Shown here piece after piece: positions 1-7,150 of a DNA stretch of 17,043 nt. The DNA comes from Deltaproteobacteria bacterium (GTDB lineage Bacteria; Desulfobacterota; JAFDIG01): contig JAFDIG010000011.1 in NCBI GenBank assembly GCA_019308145.1, positions 1 to 17,043 on the forward strand, in the 5' to 3' direction. Positions within the stretch are counted from its first letter, which is position 1, and each line of letters starts with the position of its first letter. A model generated the notes under the pieces. The model saw only the letters and a list, made by a program, of their open reading frames with translations, was not told the DNA's origin and did not search any database. Position numbers and translations under genes: made by a program.

Positions 1-1
1 A

Positions 2-133
2 ATGACACTTTTACCAGGAGATATTATCGCTACTGGAACAACATCAGGTGTTGGGCCCATGTTTTCAGGGGATAAGGTGGATATATATATTGAGAAAATA
101 GGGACACTAAGTAATACTGTAATAAAGCAATGA
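2..133 (+). CDS. Fumarylacetoacetate hydrolase (FAH) family protein, C-terminal fragment
   Basis: This is the last 43 codons of a gene whose start lies upstream of the window. The fragment reads PGDIIATGTTSGVGP, then a GDKVDIYIEKIGTLSNTV-like end. That is the usual C-terminus of FAH-family enzymes (GDxIxTGTxxGVG, then GDxVxxxIxxIGxLxNxV). Members of this superfamily include fumarylacetoacetate hydrolases, 2-hydroxyhepta-2,4-diene-1,7-dioate isomerases, acylpyruvases and oxaloacetate decarboxylases. They bind a divalent metal and act on 2-oxo or 1,3-dicarbonyl acids in the cytosol. The metal ligands lie in the missing N-terminal part, so the substrate cannot be inferred. The reading frame is open from the first base and ends in TGA. 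The Roadblock gene follows after 33 bases on the same strand, so co-transcription is likely. Confidence 0.85.
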   Translation: MTLLPGDIIATGTTSGVGPMFSGDKVDIYIEKIGTLSNTVIKQ

Positions 134-166
134 AATTCAAGTTAGTTGATTTATTAGGAGAGATTT

Positions 167-580
167 ATGAGCCAACAATTTATAGAAAGAAGAAAAGATA
201 GAAGTGATATACCTTATAAAGCAGCAAAAAAACAGTTAGAATATATAGCAAGGGAAGGGGAATTTAAAGCTGCTTTGATGACCACAGAGGATGGACTTCT
301 TGTTGTTGATATCTCTTCTCAGTATAATAATGAAGAACTTGGTGGAATCGCTGCTTTGTTAAATGAGGTAAAAAAGAGAATAGAATTGGTTGTTCAGTTT
401 CAAACAGATCAAATTGTTATAAAGGATCGCTCTGGTTTATCTTTTATTTGCAGATTTTTTAAGGTTTTGGGGCAAACTGTATCTTTAACAGTAATAGCCC
501 CAGAAAGTTCTCCTAAACAGGAGTTAACTGATAGAGCAATACAGGGGTTAAAAAGAATTTTAGAAAGAGAAAATATCTAA
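167..580 (+). CDS. Roadblock/LC7-type domain protein
   Basis: A 137-residue soluble protein with no signal peptide or membrane segment. Residues about 30-112 look like a Roadblock/LC7 fold: a helix ending in a Phe-Lys-Ala-Ala turn, a strand with the typical EDGLLV hairpin (41-46), a helix around EELGGIAALLNEVKK (56-70), then strands (QIVIKD, LSFICRF, TVSLTVI). Such domains usually dimerise and regulate small Ras-like GTPases of the MglA type, for example in polarity or motility. No GTPase gene is visible nearby, so any partner would be encoded elsewhere. A charged N-terminal helix (1-28) and a C-terminal helix (117-134) flank the domain. The start is supported by AGGAG at 156-160, 6 bases before ATG. 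The assignment rests on secondary-structure pattern and a few residues, so it is moderate. Confidence 0.6.
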   Translation: MSQQFIERRKDRSDIPYKAAKKQLEYIAREGEFKAALMTTEDGLLVVDISSQYNNEELGGIAALLNEVKKRIELVVQFQTDQIVIKDRSGLSFICRFFKVLGQTVSLTVIAPESSPKQELTDRAIQGLKRILERENI

Positions 581-673
581 ATTCTTTAAAGCTTTTTAAA
601 TAAAAGATTATATTATTTAGCCAAAAGATTAACTTTTTAATTTATTTTGTAAAAACTCAAAAAGAATTATACT

Positions 674-868
674 TTATTCACAATGCTTTAACACATCCTT
701 TAAGGCAGCTCCTAACTTTTCATCAGGAGCATTTAAGTTTAACTCTTTTATATAACCATTTGAGATAAAAGAACGAGTCTTATTTTCCTTTCTTGTAGCT
801 TTTAAAATAAAGACTCCCTCGCCTTTTTCGTCCGGCAAAAAATATACCTTAATCAGCTTATTTTTCAT
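674..868 (-). CDS. Small conserved-looking hypothetical protein (64 aa)
   Basis: A 64-residue protein that I do not recognise. It has a basic N-terminal strand (KNKLIKVYFLP), a charged loop, a second strand (GVFILKATR), a middle segment with SFISNGYIKELNL, and a C-terminal helix (DEKLGAALKDVLKHCE). This suggests a compact beta-beta-beta-alpha fold without membrane segments. It is probably a real gene: a strong SD (GGGAGG, plus-strand 881-886) lies about 12 bases before ATG, and a promoter with a perfect TTGACA box lies at 924-952. It is divergent from ligA and convergent with the Roadblock gene, so it is transcribed alone. A regulator, immunity or antitoxin-like role would fit the size, but nothing in the sequence shows it. 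Confidence 0.6.
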   Translation of the reverse strand: MKNKLIKVYFLPDEKGEGVFILKATRKENKTRSFISNGYIKELNLNAPDEKLGAALKDVLKHCE

Positions 869-880
869 ACTAAAAACAAC

Positions 881-886
881 CTCCCT
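881..886 (-). promoter_or_regulatory. Ribosome binding site of the 64-aa protein
   Basis: Read on the minus strand this is GGGAGG, followed by about 12 bases and then ATG (868-866). It is strong enough to support translation of the small minus-strand frame. Confidence 0.55.
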
Positions 887-923
887 CTTAAGTTAACTAT
901 GCAATATCAATCATTTAATCATA

Positions 924-952
924 AAAATATATTATATTTTTATTGTTGTCAA
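924..952 (-). promoter_or_regulatory. Sigma70-type promoter for the 64-aa protein
   Basis: On the minus strand, TTGACA (952-947) is followed by a 17-base spacer and TATTTT (929-924). The -35 box is a perfect match and the -10 matches 4 of 6. Transcription would start near 917, giving a leader of about 50 bases before ATG at 868. The rest of the 869-1197 intergenic region holds only this promoter, the ligA promoter and AT-rich sequence; I see no RNA gene in it. Confidence 0.5.
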
Positions 953-1138
953 ATATGTTATACGTTCAACATTTTAAGTTTTAATAAATTAAAGGTATTC
1001 CGTTATTTTTAATAAGACTTTCTATAAAGTTTTTCTAATAAATTGAAATAATTTTTTGATATTAAATAGTTAAAGTTCTAAGAAAATGGAAAATTCTTTT
1101 TTGAGGAGAAGAGGAAAAATCCTTATTATCTTTACAAT

Positions 1139-1167
1139 TTGACAAAAGTGTATATAAATATTAAAAT
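1139..1167 (+). promoter_or_regulatory. Sigma70-type promoter of ligA
   Basis: TTGACA (1139-1144), 17-base spacer, TAAAAT (1162-1167): a perfect -35 box, the optimal spacing and a 5 of 6 match at -10. The expected start is near 1174, leaving a leader of about 25 bases that carries the SD AGAGGTGGTGAGG just before the ligA ATG at 1198. Confidence 0.75.
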
Positions 1168-1197
1168 TTTTTATAGAGGATAAGAGGTGGTGAGGTT

Positions 1198-3207
1198 ATG
1201 AGAGAAGAAGAAGTAAAAAGAAGGATGAAAGAGCTTATAAAAGAGATAGAATATCATAACTACAGGTATTATACCTTGGATGATCCTGTTATTTCTGATG
1301 CTCAGTATGACAGATTGATGAGGGAACTTGAGGAACTTGAAAAAAAATATCCTGAACTGGCTGAACCAAACTCCCCTACAAAAAGGGTAGGTGCCCCACC
1401 ACTTGAAGTTTTTGGAATCGTTACACATTCTATCCCAATGCTCTCCCTTTCTAATGCCTATTCAGAAAATGAGGTTATAGAATTTGATGAAAGGGTAAAA
1501 CGTCTTCTTTCTGTTAACTCATTAGAATATGTTGCAGAACCAAAAATGGATGGATTGGCAGTTGAGCTTGTATATATAAATGGAGAATTTATACAAGGTT
1601 CAACAAGAGGCGATGGTTTTACAGGTGAAGATATAACCCAAAATTTAAGAACAATAAAAACTATCCCTCTTCTGCTTATTTCAGATGATAAGATAAAGAT
1701 TCCTTCCAGATTAGAAGTAAGGGGAGAGGTTTATATGACCAGGGATGGGTTTAAGAGATTGAATAAAGAAAGGGAAGAGAAAGGAGAGCCTCTTTTTGCC
1801 AATCCAAGAAATGCTGCTGCTGGTTCCTTAAGGCAGCTTGACTCAAAGATAACAGCTAAAAGACCTCTTTATATCTATTGTTATGGTGTAGGAATAGTAG
1901 AAGGTATTGAATTTTCAACTCATTGGGAGATGTTAGAAGCCTTTAAAAAATGGGGCTTAAGGGTAAATGAACTGATCCGAGTTTGTAAAAATATTGAGGA
2001 AGTTATAGCCTTTTATCATGAATTGGAAAAAATAAGAGAAAGTCTGCCTTATGAGATTGATGGTATGGTAATCAAAGTAAATAGTATCGATTTCCAAAAA
2101 CGTTTGGGGGAAAAAGCAAGATCCCCTCGATGGGCATTGGCTTATAAATTTAAGGCTCATCAGGAGACAACTACAATAAAAGATATAATTGTTCAAGTTG
2201 GTAGAACAGGAGCACTTACCCCTGTGGCTATTTTTGAGCCAGTGAGAGTTGGAGGAGTCGAAGTAAAGAGAGCTACACTTCATAACCAGGATGAAATAGA
2301 AAAAAAGGATATCATGATAGGAGATACTGTTATAATAGAAAGAGCAGGGGATGTTATACCAGAGGTTGTTAAGGTAATAAAAGAAAAAAGGGATGGGACT
2401 CAACGTAGATTTAAAATGCCTGATAATTGCCCTATATGTGGCTCTCCTGTTATAAGGATAAAAGGGGAAGTTGTACCAAGATGTATTAATATTGCATGCC
2501 CTGCACAAATAAAGGGTAGGATACGTCACTTTGGCTCCAGAAATGCTATGGATATTGAAGGGTTAGGTGTAAGCCTTGTAGAACAACTTGTTGATAAAAA
2601 ATTGGTAAAAGATGTTGCTGATCTCTACTTCCTTACCCTTGATCAACTTGTACCTCTTGAGAGAATGGGGGAGAAGTCCGCAAAAAATCTTTTAGAAAGT
2701 ATCGAGAAAAGCAAAAAAAGGGAACTAAAAAGGCTTATATATGCTTTAGGCATTCGCCATGTTGGAGAACATTTGTCAGAAATTATAGCAAAAAAATGGA
2801 AAAGTATAGATCAACTTTTTACAGTTACAGAAGAAGAACTTCTTGAAACACCAGAGATAGGCCCAGAAGTGGCAAGCAGTATCATTTCTTTTTTTAAAAA
2901 TGAAACTAACAAAAAGGTTATAGAAAGGCTCAAAGAAGCAGGTGTCTCTATGAAAGAAGAGGAAGAGGAGGAAAAACCTGCTAAATTAAAAGGATTAATA
3001 TTTCTATTTACAGGCGCTCTTTCTAACATGACAAGAAGCGAAGCAAAAGAAAGGGTTGAGGCTTTAGGGGGTTCTGTTGCATCCTCTGTAAGCAAACGAG
3101 TAAATTATTTAGTTGTAGGTGCTGAACCAGGTTCTAAATTAGAAAAGGCAAAAGAATTAGGTATAACAGTTATAGATGAAAAAGAGTTTTTAAAGATGAT
3201 ATCATAA
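1198..3207 (+). CDS. ligA: NAD-dependent DNA ligase LigA
   Basis: Seals nicks in duplex DNA during replication and repair, using NAD+ to adenylate an active-site lysine. All family domains are present in 669 residues, the usual length. The N-terminal Ia domain holds the YYTLDDPVISDAQYD region (24-38). The adenylation domain has the KMDG nucleotidyl-transfer motif with Lys116, followed by ARSPRWALAYKF (307-318). The OB fold contains VQVGRTGALTPVA (332-344). A four-Cys zinc finger uses Cys411, Cys414, Cys429 and Cys434. Helix-hairpin-helix repeats follow (for example 451-465 and 549-560), and a C-terminal BRCT domain spans about 596-669. A Glu-rich linker (586-592) precedes the BRCT domain. The start has a close purine-rich SD and a consensus promoter upstream. 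It is transcribed alone or read through into the glycosyltransferase gene. Confidence 0.97.
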   Translation: MREEEVKRRMKELIKEIEYHNYRYYTLDDPVISDAQYDRLMRELEELEKKYPELAEPNSPTKRVGAPPLEVFGIVTHSIPMLSLSNAYSENEVIEFDERVKRLLSVNSLEYVAEPKMDGLAVELVYINGEFIQGSTRGDGFTGEDITQNLRTIKTIPLLLISDDKIKIPSRLEVRGEVYMTRDGFKRLNKEREEKGEPLFANPRNAAAGSLRQLDSKITAKRPLYIYCYGVGIVEGIEFSTHWEMLEAFKKWGLRVNELIRVCKNIEEVIAFYHELEKIRESLPYEIDGMVIKVNSIDFQKRLGEKARSPRWALAYKFKAHQETTTIKDIIVQVGRTGALTPVAIFEPVRVGGVEVKRATLHNQDEIEKKDIMIGDTVIIERAGDVIPEVVKVIKEKRDGTQRRFKMPDNCPICGSPVIRIKGEVVPRCINIACPAQIKGRIRHFGSRNAMDIEGLGVSLVEQLVDKKLVKDVADLYFLTLDQLVPLERMGEKSAKNLLESIEKSKKRELKRLIYALGIRHVGEHLSEIIAKKWKSIDQLFTVTEEELLETPEIGPEVASSIISFFKNETNKKVIERLKEAGVSMKEEEEEEKPAKLKGLIFLFTGALSNMTRSEAKERVEALGGSVASSVSKRVNYLVVGAEPGSKLEKAKELGITVIDEKEFLKMIS

Positions 3208-3210
3208 GTA

Positions 3211-3236
3211 ATTCACGTTAAAAATTATACGTGAAT
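3211..3236. repeat. 8-bp inverted repeat after ligA
   Basis: ATTCACGT (3211-3218) and ACGTGAAT (3229-3236) are perfect inverted arms around a 10-base AT-rich loop, starting 3 bases after the ligA stop codon. No T-run follows, so it is a poor intrinsic terminator. It could be an mRNA-end hairpin or a protein-binding palindrome. Confidence 0.35.
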
Positions 3237-3284
3237 AAAGCTCGTATGGTAGGTTTTTATATCTGACCATTATGATTTTCTATT

Positions 3285-3308
3285 GGTGGTATATGAAATA
3301 CCATTTTT
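3285..3308 (+). terminator. Candidate intrinsic terminator downstream of ligA
   Basis: TGGTAT (3287-3292) pairs with ATACCA (3298-3303) across a 5-base loop; two G-U pairs could extend the stem. TTTTT follows at once (3304-3308), with further T-rich sequence. The stem is short, so termination may be partial, and the 150-base gap before the glycosyltransferase gene agrees with a unit boundary. Confidence 0.45.
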
Positions 3309-3359
3309 ATATTTTTTATAAATATATATTTTTATTAAAGATTTAGATAATTTTTTATT

Positions 3360-4541
3360 GTGACCATTTTAAAAAAGAAGATACTTTTTATCACTAACAG
3401 TTATCCAGACAAAATAGAGCCTCATAGAGGGCACTTTGTCAGATTTCAGGCAATAGAGCTTTCAAAAGATTTTGACACAATAATACTTACCCCAAAAATT
3501 TATAATAAAACCCCTTTTTTTGAAATAGATGAGAACATTCCAATATACAGATTTCCGTTTTTTTCAGGAAATAAAAAGCTTATAGAATATAAAAAAATCC
3601 CTTTTTTCAAGATGTCTATATATTTTTTATCAGGATTTATCCTTGGCTTTTTTCTTATGATAAAGAATCGTTTTCATTTGATCCATGCACATTGGGTAGT
3701 GCCTACAGGTATTATTGGAATATTTTTAGGGATGATTTTTCGTTGCCCGGTTATTTTACATGCAAGAGGAACAGATATAACTTATCTTTTTAAAAACCGA
3801 TTCTTTAAAAAGCTTGGCAAATTTCTTTTTAATAGGGCAGAACGGATAATCTCCGTAAGTGATAATCAAAAGAAGCTTATAGTTGATTCCTTTTTTATCC
3901 CTGATGAAAAGATATCTGTAATTCCTAATGGGGTTGATACATATCTTTTTTCTCCTAAGGAGAAAAATTTTGTAAGAAAAGATCTAAAATTACAAATGGA
4001 ATCTTTTATTATTTTATTTATTGGTGGTTTAATTCCTGTTAAAGGCCTTTTTAATTTAGTCAAAGCAGCCTGTATTTTAAAGGAATATAAAGACAAACTA
4101 TACTTTATTATCATAGGAGAAGGGGAGGAGAAAAGCAAGTTAATCAAAATAGCTAATGATTTAGAGGTATTGGATTTTTTCTTTTTTGCTGGGCAAAAAG
4201 CTCATGAAGAGATTCCTTTATGGATGAACGCTTCTGATCTTTTTGTTCTTCCAAGTCTTTCTGAGGGATTACCTAATGTTGTTTTAGAAGCACTTTCTAC
4301 GGGTTTGCCTGTGATTGCTTCAAATGTGGGGGGAATAAATGAGGTTATTACTGAAGAGGTAAATGGACTTCTTTTTAAACCAGGGGATCCAGAAGATTTG
4401 GCAAAAGCCATTTTAAGGGTGGTAAAGAATCCATCTTTATTTAATAACATGAAAAAGAATGCAAGAGAAAGTATAAAAAAATTGGATTCTATGAAGCAAA
4501 TAGATAAAATTAGAGATCTTTATAGAAGATGTTTTAATTGA
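3360..4541 (+). CDS. Glycosyltransferase, family 4 (GT-B fold)
   Basis: A 393-residue retaining glycosyltransferase of the GT1/GT4 type that transfers a sugar from a nucleotide-sugar donor, probably to a cell-surface glycan or glycolipid. The N-terminal acceptor domain starts ILFITNSYPD (8-17), with a Gly-containing loop near 22-26, HAHWVVPTG (109-117) and HARGTDI (134-140). The linker carries SVIPNGVD (186-193). The donor domain has FIGGLIPVKG (220-229), IIGEGEE (251-257) and the E-x7-E pair Glu302 and Glu310 within the SEGLPNVVLEAL stretch, which usually contacts the donor. A hydrophobic stretch at 86-100 may aid membrane association. An in-frame stop at 3348-3350 makes the GTG at 3360 the earliest start; no good SD precedes it, so translation may be weak. 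Sugar and acceptor cannot be inferred. No other glycan genes are adjacent. Confidence 0.9.
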   Translation: MTILKKKILFITNSYPDKIEPHRGHFVRFQAIELSKDFDTIILTPKIYNKTPFFEIDENIPIYRFPFFSGNKKLIEYKKIPFFKMSIYFLSGFILGFFLMIKNRFHLIHAHWVVPTGIIGIFLGMIFRCPVILHARGTDITYLFKNRFFKKLGKFLFNRAERIISVSDNQKKLIVDSFFIPDEKISVIPNGVDTYLFSPKEKNFVRKDLKLQMESFIILFIGGLIPVKGLFNLVKAACILKEYKDKLYFIIIGEGEEKSKLIKIANDLEVLDFFFFAGQKAHEEIPLWMNASDLFVLPSLSEGLPNVVLEALSTGLPVIASNVGGINEVITEEVNGLLFKPGDPEDLAKAILRVVKNPSLFNNMKKNARESIKKLDSMKQIDKIRDLYRRCFN

Positions 4542-4583
4542 TTTATAATCGAAAAGATAAAAAAGAGTTTAAAAAGATAGAGA

Positions 4584-5420
4584 TTATTCGGCTAATATCT
4601 TTATTATTTCAGGAAAGATTTTCTCTGCCACATCTCTTCTCGCTCCTCCATGGGTTATAATAATATATTTTCCATCAGATACCTCTTCTGCTAATTCCTT
4701 TATATAAGATGCTAAATAAGGGAAAAAGGCAGGAGTTAATCCTTTATCTCCATAATCTCCTACAGATGTATCATGTCCAAAATTATGTATGATCATAGCA
4801 GGTTTAAACCATTTTACCCTTTTTGAAAATTCTTTTTCAACCAGTTCTAAATATTTGATATCAGAAGATTGCCAGCCTACATCAATATCTATTTTTGTCT
4901 CTTCTTCATCAATCGTGTTAAAATTACAGAAACATACATGTAAAACATTTGGATCTCCTTTAAACATAGCTCTTGTTCCATCTCCATGATGGCAATCTGT
5001 ATCTAATATTGCAAACCTTAAGATTTTATATTTTTTTCTAAGATTATGTACCATAGGCCCTGTGCATGATAGATAAGTACCTCCCCATCCAGAGGATGGG
5101 CCTGCATGATGTCCTGCAGCAACAGAGAAGACAAGAGCGTTTTTTAACTTTCCTGTAAATACCATCTCAGCCGCCTTTACACATCCCCCTACCACAAGTT
5201 TTGCTGCTTGATAATACCACCTTTTTTTTACATCCTCGATATAATCTTTTGTATGAACCTCATAAAGCAGTGATTCTTCTACTGAGGTATCCTCAAACAA
5301 TTCTATATTAGGTCTTTTAATGATTTCCTTTAAAATTTTAGGGAAATTCATAAATTTATTCCCAATAATAGGCCAATCTTCAGTTGAAAGAAGTGGATGA
5401 AAGAATACTCCTGTTTTCAT
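4584..5420 (-). CDS. Histone deacetylase-like (arginase/deacetylase fold) protein with Tyr missing
   Basis: A 278-residue cytosolic member of the HDAC/AcuC/acetylpolyamine amidohydrolase family, somewhat short. Zn ligands and charge-relay residues are intact: tandem His104-His105 in AAGHHAGP, the DTDCHHGDGT motif (140-149) with zinc ligands Asp142 and His144, and Asp217 in GHDTSVGD (215-222). The C-terminal GGY motif, whose Tyr stabilises the reaction intermediate in HDACs, is replaced by HGGARRD (257-263), so Ala260 stands where Tyr is expected. The enzyme could therefore act on a different acyl-amide or use another residue. Its ATG overlaps the pncC stop by 4 bases (ATGA), so it is translationally coupled as the last gene of the his-pgpA-pncC operon; AGGGG lies 6 bases upstream of its start. 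The substrate is unknown; acetylated polyamines, acetyl-lysine or another amide are possible. Confidence 0.85.
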   Translation of the reverse strand: MKTGVFFHPLLSTEDWPIIGNKFMNFPKILKEIIKRPNIELFEDTSVEESLLYEVHTKDYIEDVKKRWYYQAAKLVVGGCVKAAEMVFTGKLKNALVFSVAAGHHAGPSSGWGGTYLSCTGPMVHNLRKKYKILRFAILDTDCHHGDGTRAMFKGDPNVLHVCFCNFNTIDEEETKIDIDVGWQSSDIKYLELVEKEFSKRVKWFKPAMIIHNFGHDTSVGDYGDKGLTPAFFPYLASYIKELAEEVSDGKYIIITHGGARRDVAEKIFPEIIKILAE

Positions 5421-5911
5421 TTTTTACCCCTAATAGAAATCTCCTCGATCGCTTCAATTGCCATTTCTAATGCTTTTTGTGCAGAGGCAAATTTTATATC
5501 TATCCTTTTCCCTTTAAATTGAAATCGCTTAACCTTTGTTTCAAAAGGGGTGGCAACACCTATAAAAACAGTGCCTATTGGTTTTTCTTTGCTTCCACCT
5601 GTTGGTCCCGCAATTCCTGTTACACCAATTCCAATAGTAGTTTTAGCATTATTTTTTATACCTTCTGCCATTGCTTTAGCAACTTGTTCACTTACTGCAC
5701 CATGTTTTTCAATTAATCTTGAATCTACTCCTATGAGTTCATGTTTAGCAAGATTGCTATAAGTGATAACTCCTCGTTCAAAATAATCAGAACTACCAGC
5801 AACATTTGTTATAAGATGTCCTATAAGGCCTCCCGTACAGGATTCTGCGGTTGATATAGTCGCCTTAATCGCTCTTAATTTTTCACCTAATATTATTGGC
5901 AGTTTTTCCAT
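5417..5911 (-). CDS. pncC: Nicotinamide-nucleotide amidohydrolase PncC (CinA C-terminal domain)
   Basis: Deamidates nicotinamide mononucleotide to nicotinate mononucleotide, recycling the pyridine nucleotide released by NAD-dependent DNA ligase. The 164 residues correspond to the stand-alone CinA C-terminal domain. Visible motifs are TAESCTGG (21-28) with the conserved Ser24, then AGSSDYFERGVITYSN (38-53), GAVSEQVAKAMAEG (71-84) and GVTGIAGPTGGSKEKPIGTV (96-115), all typical of the family. There is no N-terminal molybdopterin-binding-like CinA domain. The start is backed by an AGGTGA-type SD. It lies 31 bases after pgpA and overlaps the deacetylase-like gene by 4 bases. LigA, which produces NMN, is encoded in the same window. 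Confidence 0.93.
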   Translation of the reverse strand: MEKLPIILGEKLRAIKATISTAESCTGGLIGHLITNVAGSSDYFERGVITYSNLAKHELIGVDSRLIEKHGAVSEQVAKAMAEGIKNNAKTTIGIGVTGIAGPTGGSKEKPIGTVFIGVATPFETKVKRFQFKGKRIDIKFASAQKALEMAIEAIEEISIRGKK

Positions 5912-5942
5912 AAACTCACCTAATTTCTTTATGAAGAATTAT

Positions 5943-6392
5943 CTAAAAGATTAATTTTATGATTTGCATGATCAAATTAGCATAAAGTCCTGCTACTACA
6001 TCATCAGCTACAACACCTATTCCACCTTTTACTTTTTGATCAAAGAATTTAGCAGGATAAGGTTTTACTATATCAAAAAAGCGGAAAAGGAAAAAACCTC
6101 CTATAATATATGGCCAGTAAATTGGAAGATATGCCATGGTTATCAAATATCCCATTACTTCATCTATTACAATCTCTTTAGCATCCTTTTTTTTAAAGAT
6201 TTTCTCAGCTAAACTTGAAAACCATGCTGAGGCAAAGAAAAAACCAATAAGGGTTATAAAATGAAGAAAAGATGGCATCCTTGCAAAGGCGATGGCAATC
6301 GGGATCCCCATAAGTGTACCTGCTGTGCCAGGAATATAAGGGAAATAGCCTAAAAATGCAGCTGATGCTATGAATTTTATAATGAATCTCAT
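5943..6392 (-). CDS. pgpA: Phosphatidylglycerophosphatase A
   Basis: An inner-membrane lipid phosphatase that removes the terminal phosphate of phosphatidylglycerophosphate to give phosphatidylglycerol. The 149 residues have the family signatures: GYFPYIPGTAGTL (15-27), the acidic IVIDEVMGYL (74-83), FRFFDIVKPYP (103-113) and GGIGVVADDVVAG (123-135). Hydrophobic segments lie near 4-19, 28-60, 80-107 and 129-148. The Asp and Glu residues in the conserved motifs likely bind Mg2+. The start codon shares one base with the hisF stop (TAATG) and a GAGG site 8 bases upstream lies inside hisF, so translation is coupled. The length is close to the usual 150-170. Confidence 0.93.
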   Translation of the reverse strand: MRFIIKFIASAAFLGYFPYIPGTAGTLMGIPIAIAFARMPSFLHFITLIGFFFASAWFSSLAEKIFKKKDAKEIVIDEVMGYLITMAYLPIYWPYIIGGFFLFRFFDIVKPYPAKFFDQKVKGGIGVVADDVVAGLYANLIMQIIKLIF

Positions 6393-7150
6393 TATTCAAG
6401 CCTCACAGGTATGCCTTTACTTTTTAAGAACTCTTTGCATTGACGGATAGAATACTCCCTAAAATGGAAGATAGAAGCTGCGAGCACAGCACTTGCTTTT
6501 CCATCTTTTAGTGCTTCATATAGATGTTCAAGTTTGCCCGCACCTCCAGATGCAATAACAGGAATCGTTACACTATCTGCAATAGTACGAGTAAGTTCAA
6601 TGTCATACCCCATTTTGGTTCCATCTCTATCCATTGAAGTAAGCAGTATCTCGCCAGTCCCCATTTCCTCAACCTTTTTTGCCCACTTGATTGCGTCAAT
6701 ACCTGTTGGCTTTCTTCCCCCATAAGTATAGACCTCCCAGCTATCACCTTTTCTTTTGGCATCTATTGCAACCACTATACATTGTGTACCAAACCTCTTA
6801 ACAGACTCATTTACAAGTTCAGGATTTTCAACTGCAGCTGTGTTAATACTTACCTTATCTGCGCCAGCTAAAAGGAGATCTCTAATATCTTCTATACTCC
6901 TTATACCACCACCAACAGTAAAAGGCATAAAGATCTTTTCAGCACATTTTTTTACAACATCAATCATAATACCCCTTTTTTCATGAGAAGCAGTGATGTC
7001 AAGAAAGGTGATCTCATCAGCTCCTTCGTCATTATAAAATTTAGCATTCTCTACTGGGTCTCCTGCATCTCTTAATGATAGGAATTGAACTCCTTTTACC
7101 ACTCTGCCTTCTTTAACATCTAAGCAAGGGATTATCCTTTTTGCTACCAT
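6392..7150 (-). CDS. hisF: Imidazole glycerol phosphate synthase cyclase subunit HisF
   Basis: Forms a complex with glutaminase HisH and converts PRFAR plus ammonia into imidazole glycerol phosphate and AICAR, step 5-6 of histidine synthesis. The 252-residue (beta/alpha)8 barrel has the N-terminal RIIPCLDVKEGRVVKG motif (5-20) with catalytic Asp11, the phosphate-binding TVGGGIRS (78-85), catalytic Asp130 in VVAIDAKR, and the second phosphate site IASGGAGKLEH (start near 199). The start has a GGAGA SD 8 bases upstream. It overlaps hisA by 7 bases. HisH is not in the window. Confidence 0.97.
   Translation of the reverse strand: MVAKRIIPCLDVKEGRVVKGVQFLSLRDAGDPVENAKFYNDEGADEITFLDITASHEKRGIMIDVVKKCAEKIFMPFTVGGGIRSIEDIRDLLLAGADKVSINTAAVENPELVNESVKRFGTQCIVVAIDAKRKGDSWEVYTYGGRKPTGIDAIKWAKKVEEMGTGEILLTSMDRDGTKMGYDIELTRTIADSVTIPVIASGGAGKLEHLYEALKDGKASAVLAASIFHFREYSIRQCKEFLKSKGIPVRLE

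Noticed and set aside
130..201. A 23-residue frame starting at ATGA overlapping the FAH-family stop codon.
   Set aside because: It has no SD of its own, ends inside the Roadblock gene and has a lysine-rich tail typical of random AT-rich frames; the Roadblock gene with AGGAG is the real next gene.
955..972. A short inverted repeat ATGTT/AACAT in the region between the 64-aa gene and ligA.
   Set aside because: Five base pairs in AT-rich DNA are expected by chance and no second copy was seen near the ligA promoter.
1957..2529. A 190-residue open frame on the minus strand inside ligA.
   Set aside because: It is antisense to a well-conserved part of ligA, is very rich in Tyr, Phe and Ser as expected from reversed codons, and shows no recognisable domain.
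4542..4583. Possible bidirectional terminator between the convergent glycosyltransferase and HDAC-like genes.
   Set aside because: The stretch has A-runs and T-runs but no stem that I could pair convincingly.
5477..5762. Two plus-strand frames antisense to pncC.
   Set aside because: They overlap a complete, motif-rich pncC and encode low-complexity reverse-complement sequence.
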